DNA from: Zantedeschia hybrid cultivar
Taxonomy: Eukaryota > Streptophyta > Magnoliopsida > Alismatales > Araceae
DNA length: 64,000 bases
Direction of reading: 5' to 3'
NCBI GenBank assembly: GCA_030544215.1
Contig: JARZZO010000016.1
Location: forward strand, 58,321,501 to 58,385,500
The notes under the pieces are model-generated. The model did no database searches, had not been told where the DNA came from, and saw only the letters and a list, made by a program, of their open reading frames with translations. The translations under genes were made by a program, and so were the position numbers. Shown piece after piece: positions 16,430-25,100 of this stretch (within the stretch, counting starts at the first letter, position 1; each line of letters opens with the position of its first letter).

Positions 16430-17790
16430 AATAATCTCTTGGAAAATATGGATAATTTACTACACCTATGTGACTTAAACAATATAGAAATGTATTGTTA
16501 AATTGGGTCACAGAGGCACTGATAAATCAATTTGACAAATAAGTCTATTTCAGTTCTAAACATGCATAAGATCGATTCAAACATATGCGGATAATTGATC
16601 TAAATATAATCACATAATCGAGGTACAACTGAGCATTATAATTAATCAAATATATAAAAAATCAAGTACAAAATAAGCAGATAATTAATGTATAAAGCTT
16701 AGTAAATCACTCCAAATAATCGATTGATAAGAATAATCGAGTTCAAATCACACATACAATCGATCTAAAATGCCACAGATAATTGATTAAATAGATCATA
16801 ATGTTTGAGTTCAAAATAGTTTGTTAATCTATGGAAAATAATCCAGATAATTGATTAAACCGATAAGAAAAATTGAATTGAAAACAATCTATTAATTGAT
16901 GCAAAATGTCACAGATAATCGATTAAATAGATCAGAATATTTGAGCTCCAAACAATATGTTAACCGATGCAAAAATGTTATAGATAATCAATTAAAATAA
17001 TTCATGTAATCGATATCAAAATTCACAAATAGTTGATTAGGAACAATGCAAACAATCGGTTAGAAGCAATATAGATAATCAATTAGAAATAGTACATATA
17101 TTGATTAGAAATGGTACAAATAATCGATTATAAATAACTGGGTAATCGAATAGAAATAATGCTAGGAATCGATTAGAAGTAAATAGGTAACCGGTTAGAA
17201 ACAGTACGTGTAATCAATTTCAAAAGACATAGATAACTGATAACTTAAAGCACAAGTAATCGATGATACTCAACATATCTAATCAATTATGTACAACATA
17301 TATAATCGATAACTAAAACAACGATAATCGATTCAGAGAATAATTGATAATCGATTCACAAACAATAGGTAATTGATTCATAAAATAACCGGTAATCTAT
17401 TTATACTACACATGTAATTGATAACTAAACACACATGTAATCGATTTTAAGCTACACAATTAATTGATAGCTCTCAAGTTTAATCGATAGACTTAATCGA
17501 TCAGCGTTGAATTTGGTAATCGATATAGCTAATCTACTAGCCTTTTGATATAATCGATAGTGATTGTAAGAAGACCTTAATCGGTAGCCATAGTCTTATA
17601 ATTATACAAATAATCGATTCAGCCTCAGAAATGGACTTAACCAGTTAGGGATAGCGCTTATAGGAGGATCGAGTAATCGATTAAAAGTCTAATTAATTTA
17701 ACTGACTTCCTCACTATTAATTAGTTGGCGATAGAGACATAATCGAAATTCTAGTTACCCTTTAATCGGAAGGACCGAAGGATTGCTGGA
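16430..17790. repeat. AT-rich block of degenerate AATCGATT repeats
   Basis: Dozens of variants of (T)AATCGATT, and of AATTGATT or AATCGGTT, recur every 15-35 bases over about 1.35 kb, in a sequence otherwise made of A, T and short purine runs. Part of it is a longer duplication: the run starting CACAGATAATYGATTAAATAGATC appears near 16775 and again near 16908. The core ATCGAT is self-complementary. There is no coding potential. It looks like a decayed tandem array rather than a gene. Confidence 0.7.
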
Positions 17791-18787
17791 ATTTGACCAC
17801 GTCTCATAACAAGATGTTCAAGTAGTGAGTCTATTAACGAGTAATCTATTAATTCAGCTATTTAACTTAGACTAGAATTATTATTAGTTTTTGACATTTT
17901 TCGTACATTTTTATTTTTTGTTATCACTAATACTTTGAGATTAAATAAAGGATCATAAAATAGCTCAACATCGTGTTATTTACCAGGTTTCACATGTCCT
18001 TCCATGTCTCATTCACCAGTTTCTTCAGCGTTTGAGTCATGTTGAGAGCTTTCACTAGTCTTTTCCCACACGAGGATGACACATTGCTGCCATAAAGTGG
18101 AATCTTTATAGCCGTAAAGGATTCTACGGAGCTCGTGACTCTTCCTGCCACCTTCTGATTTGTGACCTCCTTAACATTTATGCTCCTTGATCAACTGTGA
18201 TTAATGTCGATCGTCTTGATGTTTGCCAATCATCTCACCAACATGCACAAATTAGTTAAAAATAACAAAATTCACATGATCCACATCACCCAACGAATCT
18301 AGAACACCCAAGAACCCATGGATTCCTAGATTGCCTATTTCCTCCATCAAGAGCCTTCGATCAAGAAATGATCTACCTAACGAATCACAAACTCCACCTA
18401 GATCGAGACTAGATTGGATGTATAACTAGATCCACTGCCTAAATCTAATTAGCTAAAGAGACCAACTAAAATAGGATCCAACGAACTTAAATCAATAAGG
18501 CCAAAAAAATAATTCTTTCTTTTTTCCCTCCTTAGCTGTTAGGCCCTACTTCTCGACCACTGTGTCGGGCCCACAACACTGTTGTTGCTGCTGCGGGCCT
18601 CCATGTAGCCGGTGCCACTGCAGCACCAACAACACTGTTGTTGGCCTTGCCTCAGCATGGTTAGCTACTGCCGGCCCTCCTCCCAGTGCTGCCAATCGCT
18701 GGCCTCCTCCGCTACTATCGAAACAGCTTAACAGCGGTAGCCCCAACAATGCCACAAGTCACTGCTGCTGCCAACCTGGACCTAAGT
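17791..18787. other. putative leader of the Copia remnant
   Basis: This lies between the AATCGATT block and the primer site at 18788. A GC-rich part at 18540-18780 contains GTTGTTG/CTGCTG runs. I cannot see a protein-coding gene; by position it would be the 5' untranslated leader of a minus-strand Copia element. Confidence 0.35.
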
Positions 18788-18801
18788 TGGCTTTGATGCC
18801 A
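18788..18801 (-). promoter_or_regulatory. Copia primer-binding site (initiator Met tRNA type)
   Basis: The minus strand reads TTGGCATCAAAGCC, which differs at two positions from the plant Copia primer site TGGTATCAGAGC. It sits two bases inside the LTR end at 18804, the expected spacing. Confidence 0.6.
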
Positions 18802-18803
18802 AG

Positions 18804-19020
18804 TGCAAAAACCTAGGGAGCTCGGAGATGATGCACACACTCACACATGAGAGAGAGTGAGAGAAAGAGATCGAGAGATCTAGGGAAACCAAAGCTTTCC
18901 ACTAAGAAAAGCTACTATACGTCTATACCCTTCTCCTTAGTGGCTTCTTGTACACCCAACATCCGCGATGGTAAGCCACCCTATGGATTACATCCACACT
19001 TGCAACGGGAGAATCCAACA
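18804..19020 (-). mobile_element. Copia LTR, 217 bp
   Basis: On the minus strand this block begins TGTTGGATTC and ends TTTTTGCA, the usual TG...CA borders (TGTTGGA is a common plant Copia start). The primer site lies immediately inside. It is therefore the 5' LTR of a minus-strand element, and the gag remnant at 14225-15262 is the likely partner. I do not see a second LTR to the left, so the element is truncated. Confidence 0.55.
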
Positions 19021-19329
19021 ATCCCTGTCTAATCCAATTTCCATTCAAAGTCCTCCCGGTTGCAACTGGAGTCCGAATTGGACTGGTGTCAATGGGTCGG
19101 ACCCAACCCAGCCGGATAGTAACTCAAACCCGGCCCGCATCTTGACATGGTCCGGCCCATAACGTTGATATAAGGCTCATCAGGCAGTAGCGGGCGCAGA
19201 AATTTTGTGCAGTGGGATCACTCGGACATTAAGTTATAAACATAGTTAGGTCAGTGGAGATTTTAGACTAGGTCATATGGAATTCTAAGTTGGGTCAGTA
19301 ATATCTTGGACTGGATCAGTTGGCCCCAG

Positions 19330-19914
19330 CTTTAAATTGGGTCAGATAAATGCTGGATGCCGTCCGGGCCCAACCCGACCCGCGAGCTGGCCAGACCTGC
19401 CGCTTCCTCGCAGGCGCCCCTCCACCTCGGCGGGACCAGCGGCATGTCAGTGTCCTTAAAGCTCTTGCTCTCGGGCCACACCCTTGAGTCCACCACCCCA
19501 ACAATGGAGCCCTCACCGTAGTGCGACTCTGGCCAGGTGCCGGAGGCCGCGCTCAGTCCTAGGAACTCCGGCGTGTGAGTGCTGTGCAGCTCGACCGAGA
19601 AATCCGGGTGGGTGCACAGGAACCCAGGGGAGCTCCAGCTGCTGCAGCTGGGAGTCGGAGAGGCGCGCACTAAAACCTTGGATGGCATTATTGTAGAGGT
19701 AGATCGGCTGGGGTTTGTCGGAGGCAGCAATGGAGGTGGCATGGGCGGCGGCAGAGAGGGTGGCGGTGTGCCAGGCGTGGTGGTGGGAGAATTCCGCCGG
19801 CATGGCGGACTTGTCCATGTGAACTATGTAGGTGGAGGTCTCTGCGGACATGGAGTCGAGCAGAAGGGCGGTCGAGAAGAACCACCAGACGAACAGCTTG
19901 GCGCGCAGAGCCAT
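19330..19914 (-). pseudogene. subtilisin-like protease (SBT1 type), truncated and frameshifted
   Basis: From a start codon at 19914 the minus strand encodes a signal-like stretch (ALRAKLFVWWFFSTALLL) and then the inhibitor/propeptide domain of plant subtilases (TYIVHMDKSAMP, HHHAWHTATL, IYLYNNAIQGFSARLS). Near 19640 the frame shifts by one base. In the next frame the mature domain begins: HPDFSVELHSTHTPEFLGLS, SGTWPESHYGEGSIVGVVDS, RVWPESKSFKDTDM, PPRWRGACEE. The catalytic Asp is present, but the usual DTG reads DSR. Similarity ends near 19340, before the His and Ser of the triad. Intact subtilases are about 750 residues, so this is a dead 5' fragment. Confidence 0.85.
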
Positions 19915-20555
19915 ATATCTTATCGGTGGGATCAGTAGGCGAACCCGCCCGTCTGCTGCTGCTGCAGCGGCCTGCCGGCTATCACCACTGTCCAAGTACA
20001 GGTTCAAGATACCTGCGCACACAATAGAGAGAAACAAGTTCAAACAAGCATTATTATATTCTACATAATTTAGGAATTTTTTGTTTATCTACCCCTACAA
20101 ACTATAGAAATTATACTGTACTCTTAACTTTCATATGTTGTTGTAAACATTCTTGATATTTATAACAAATTGAACTCCAAATGAATATTTGAAAAAGATT
20201 CATAAATTTTTACATATATACCCCTAAGTTCATCCAAGTTTTGCATATATATCCTTGACTTTAACAAACTGATGTAATCTTTCTAACGTATTCGATTGGA
20301 GATTGCGACTCTTTTGACTGAAGAGTTTCTAAAGATGTCGTGGGCATTTATAATAACATACGGAAGTTAGAAGTATACATACAAATATGATAGTTTATAA
20401 ACGTGAAAGTGCAAAAAACTAACTTTTATTATGCCTTCTAGGCTTGTTAGGCTAAATTTGGGCGTGGGCCAGGCGTGCCTCATGTAACAAAGAGAAGTAC
20501 TTGCTGCACTCACACTGGTGCTGCAACCCTGAGATCAATTTTTCCTTTTTTTAGC
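19915..20555. other. subtilase upstream remnant and AT-rich repeat
   Basis: About 150 bp of GC-rich leader (with a GCTGCTGCTGCAGCGG run) is followed by AT-rich sequence. The motif AAAGATGTCG.....CATTTATAA near 20332 recurs near 37130, pointing to a shared old repeat. A fragment TACTTGCTGCA near 20499 resembles the end of the foldback MITEs described at 34410 and 35249. No gene seen. Confidence 0.35.
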
Positions 20556-21016
20556 TAATGGGGTGTTTGGTAGTATGATAAATTTTTACATCATTTCATG
20601 ATAAAAAATTATAAAAAATGATTTTTTAAAAAATTGTAGCATCTGTAATTATTATGTTTGGCAAAACATAATAATTTTAAAAAATGGTGAGGGCTTGTTT
20701 GTTACTATTTTTATACTGTTGTGCACCATCTTTGCCAAAAAAAGAACAACTCGCATGGCTCACCATGTGTTTGATAAAATGCCTCACCCACCGAGCCCAA
20801 TGGAGCAAACCAAAACTGTGCATGGTGGAGGCCTTGTCCCCATAGCCATGCATGGAGGTGGAGATGACAGTGCTAAGAGGTCCTAGAGACTGACGTCCTT
20901 CATCATCAAGGCTGAGGGCCTAGGAGACCATGGTCGGTAGTAAGTAAATCTAGATGCCATTGCAACCAGAAAGAACCAGGTGTGGTGATAAGAAGAAAAC
21001 AATGTGGGTTGGTTGG

Positions 21017-22160
21017 TGATGCGGCAGAATCCGATTCGGCCCATTGCAGCAGGCCCAAACCCCATTCAGCCCAACAGCAGCAGTGCTAGGCCCTCCGGCG
21101 GCCTTCGGCCCGCTAGCGGCCCAGCAGCCCTCGGCCCATAAGCGGCCCCGTCGCTCCCGGCCCAACAGGCTTCAGCCCGTCAGCGGCCCATCAGCCTACG
21201 GCCCGGGAACAGCACGGCGGCCCAGGGCCCAGCAGGCTTCGGCCCGTCAGCGGCCCAATCCCCTCCGGCCCGGTAGCCGAATCCGGCCCACTCCGGTGGC
21301 GGATCAGACGCTATGGCGGTTTATCAGTAAGCCTCCTTTTAGTCCTATATCGGCTGCCACTGTTAACCATCCGCTACCCTCCGCTATAAGTATCCTGCTA
21401 CTTGTGGCCAAGGGGGGTGGTGGGAAAGACGGATGCCCCTCTAAGCTTCCGAAACCCCTTAAAGGACTACTGTCCGAATAGGGTTCTAACTGTTTCCTCT
21501 TGCTTCCTGAATCGAATATTCTTCAGAAGCTAACTTGACCGTCGGAGGGGGTTCCCCAGGGCTGACGCCCGGGACTCCTGCTGACTGGTTCTTCTTCTTC
21601 TTTCCCTCCTGCAGGGGCTCGGTTCGAATCATCGCCGACCTCCCCGAGTCGGTCTCGGCCGCCGACCTCGGACTCCTCTCCCCGGTCTCGACGCCGAACG
21701 CCGGCTGCCCCGCGCCAGGAGACTCGGTCTCACGCTGAAGTAGCCTTCGGACTCGCCGTCCGAGGGCGATCCCGTCGGTCGCCCCGCGCCAGGAGACTCG
21801 GCCTCGCGCTGAAGGCGCCTTCGGACCCCCTCGTCGGAGAGCGAGCCGTCCCCCCGTCCGATCTCGGACTTTCCGGCTTCTGCTCCGACGCCCGTCTACA
21901 GCTCCGCCGACAGGAGCTCCTGCTCGCGCCGCGCCTTCGTCCGACCGAAGGAGCAGCGGCTCACTATCCAAGAGCAGCTCCGGCGGCAGATCGCGCCCCT
22001 CGCGGGCGGATCCTCTTCATTCCGAAACAGCCTCGGCTTCGCCCTGCTGTGGATCCCCGTCGGGTCCCCTCGTCACCGCTCGATCTGGACCGGCTCCGGA
22101 TCCTCCTTGTTTCGGATCCCCGTTTGCGGGATCCGGTCGTGATAGATCCAGTCTACATCA
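21017..22160 (+). repeat. 5' LTR of element A
   Basis: TG...CA borders, 1144 bp. The first 300 bp are a dense series of GGCCCA/CGGCCC motifs. A TATA box (TATAAGTA, 21385-21392) suggests transcription starts near 21415. A polypyrimidine run ending CCTCCTGCAG (about 21589-21613) looks like a splice acceptor within the LTR. Reading frames across the LTR, found on both strands in all four copies, are not genes. Confidence 0.95.
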
Positions 22161-22162
22161 CG

Positions 22163-22180
22163 TGGCGCCGTCTGTGGGAA
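22163..22180 (+). promoter_or_regulatory. primer-binding site of element A (tRNA-Arg type)
   Basis: TGGCGCCGTCTGTGGGAA lies two bases after the LTR. It is complementary to the 3' end of a plant arginine tRNA and is the usual minus-strand primer site of Tat elements. Confidence 0.9.
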
Positions 22181-22196
22181 ACCAACAAAACAAGTC

Positions 22197-25100
22197 ATGT
22201 CTCAGCGACCTGTGACCCGACGATCCGGGCAGAGCGAAGCGGAAGCGCGGGAGGCTTCGGCACAGATGCCGCTTTCCGAAGGCGCGCCATCTGCCCCGCC
22301 GAACCCGCCTCTGCCGACCATCCCGGAGTCCTTCGGCTCGGAAGACCGAGTGGGGGTACTCCAGCAGCAGGTGGCCACGCTGGCCGCTGCCGTCACGTCC
22401 CTAGCGCCTCTTCAGGAGATGGTGTCTGCCATCGCCCAGCGCATGGGACTGACGGGGCAGCCTCCCCAGCAGGCGCCGCTCCCCCCACTCTACTCAGTGC
22501 AAGACGCCCGGTTCCGACCGGTGCCTGCGCCAGCCTCTCTCTACGAAGCCGCGGCGGCGCGCAGCGAGCCCTCGGCATTGCCTGCCCGAGCTCCCCGCGT
22601 CGATCGCCCGACGGAGCAGGATTATGCTTCGTCGGAGTACCATCCGGCCCGCACCGGAGGGCCATCCGTCGCCACTTCGGCCGCCCCGGACCTGGACCAG
22701 CGGCTGACGGCGATGCGCAAGGAGATGCAGCAGATGGTGTCCCGGCCTCACGGGGCGCCCCTCGCCAGCAGCATCCTGGAGCAGACCCCGTTCACGGCGG
22801 AGCTCCTGGCCACCGAGGTGCCCTCCGACTTCAAGCTGCCGAAGGGCCCTCCCTATGATGGGATGACAGATCCGGTCTGTCATTTCCGGAAGTTCAATTC
22901 CTACCTCCGGGTCCGGGGGATCTCCGAGGCAGTCCGCTGCCGTCTCTTCCCCCTCACCCTTGAAAAGATCGCCCTCACCTGGTTCGAGACGCTGGCCCCC
23001 AACTCCATCCACTCCTTAGCACAGTTGGGCCAGTTGTTTATCGACCAGTTCTATGATGCCACCCGGCAGAGCAAGACCTCCGCCAGTCTGCTGGCTATTC
23101 GGCAAGGTCCTGCCGAGACTCTCCAGGACTACTTCACCAGGTTCCGGACCGAGGCCGCCCAGATCCCGAACCTCGACAGCTCAATCGCGGTTTCGGCCGT
23201 GATCAGCGGGTGTCGGGACGAGGGGCTCCTCGGTTCCATTGGGAAGCGCCATCCCCCGACCTTCCAGGACCTCGTGGCACGGGCCCACAAATACATCAAC
23301 CGGGAGGCCCTGATGCTGTCCAGAGGAAGAGGCGCCACCGAAGCCATCTCGGCACCTGCTCCCCAGGTGGTCCGACCTCGGCCGGAGGACCAGGAGTCCT
23401 CGCGAAAGCGCTATCGCAGGGAGGAATGGGACAGGGAGAGGCGACGGGACGCGCAGCCGCGGTACCTACCCTTACCTGCTCCCCCTTCCCGAATGCTCAT
23501 GGAGGTGAAAGGCATGCTCCGACGGCCCGATCGCATCAAGACCGATCCCCGCCGAAGGGATCCCGGCAGGTATTGTGAATACCACCGGGAGATCGGCCAC
23601 ACCACGGATGAGTGTCGGCAGCTCCGGGAAGAGATTGACCGCATCATCCGGGAGGGGAAACTACCACAGTACCGCCGGGAGCAGCCACCGCAACAGAACC
23701 AGGACGCCCCTGCAGCGCCCAGACAACAGCAGCCCTCAGCAACAGAAGCCGCTCCTCCGCCCAAAGCTACCTCGGCCCCGGTTGAATCATCCCATCAAAG
23801 GCCCAGTTCTGGGTCTATCATGATGATATCCGGAGGACCGGGGGAAGGGTCCAGGCCGCGGCAGCGTAGCACAGTAGCAGCAGTTGAGGGCGAGCCGAAG
23901 AGGCCTCGTCTGGAAGACATCACCTTCGGCGCCGAGGACCTGACGGATGTTCAGGTCCCTCATGACGACGCTCTCGTCGTCAACGCTGTAATAAATAACT
24001 ATGATGTACATAGGATCTTTGTAGATAATGGAAGCGCCCCAAACATCTTGTTTTACGATTGTTTCGTGAAAATGGGATTGAGTGAGGCTAGTATGAAGCC
24101 TCATCGGGGCCCTCTCTTCGGTTTTAACGGCTCGCCCTGCCGAGTAGAAGGTATTGTTCGGCTTCCTGTGACCTTAGGCTCCGCCCCCCGGCAATTGACC
24201 GTTGAAACGGACTTTGCCGTTGTAAAGATCGAGTCAGCCTACAACGCCATATTCGGCCGAAGGCTCATCGGCGGGGTCGGAGCCGTGCCCTCATCCTTCC
24301 ATCAGAAGCTGAAGTTTCATACCGACCACGGGATCGGCGAGGCCAAAGGAAACCAAGAAGCCGCTCGGCAATGCTACATGATTTCGGTCAAAGGGAAGAA
24401 CGCAGCTGAAACCCTAGCGATCGAGTCATCAGCCGAAGCGTCTCCGGGAGAAGCACTCCTCGCCGTCCCTGTTCCAGGAGGCGAAGGACGAGTCCTGATG
24501 ATAGGCTCCGGCCTGGAGAAAGGTGAAGCGGAGAAGCTTACCGAGTTCTTGAAAAAGAACCTCGACGTCTTCGCCTGGTCTCCGGCAGACATGCCCGGGG
24601 TGGACCCGGAGGTAGCAGAGCACCGACTCCATACCGATCCCAATCAGCCTCCGGTGAAGCAGAGGCGGCGCACCTTCAACCAGGAAAGGAGAGCCGCCAT
24701 CCAGGCTGAAGTACAAAAGGGACTGGACGCCGGACATCTCCGAGAGGTGCATCATCCATACTGGATAGCCAATGTAGTCATGGTGCCAAAGAAAGATGGC
24801 AAATGGCGCATGTGCGTGGACTTCACCAACCTCAACAAGGCCTGTCCAATGGACAGCTTTCCGCTGCCTCGGATAGACCAGGTGGTGGACGCCACTTCTG
24901 GCCACGAGCTCTTAAGCTTCCTCGACGCCTATTCAGGCTACCACCAGATCCGGATGCATCCGGACGACGAGAGCAAGACCAGCTTCACCACCGATTTGGG
25001 TCTATACTGCTACACCCGAATGCCCTTCGGTCTGAAGAACGCCGGCGCGACATATCAGCGACTGGTCAACAAGGTATTCGCCGCGCAGCTCGGCCGAAAC

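Noticed and set aside
22049..22858. Plus-strand frame overlapping the start of gag-pol in another phase
   Set aside because: It is a shadow of gag with unrelated residues, begins in the LTR, and has no counterpart downstream.
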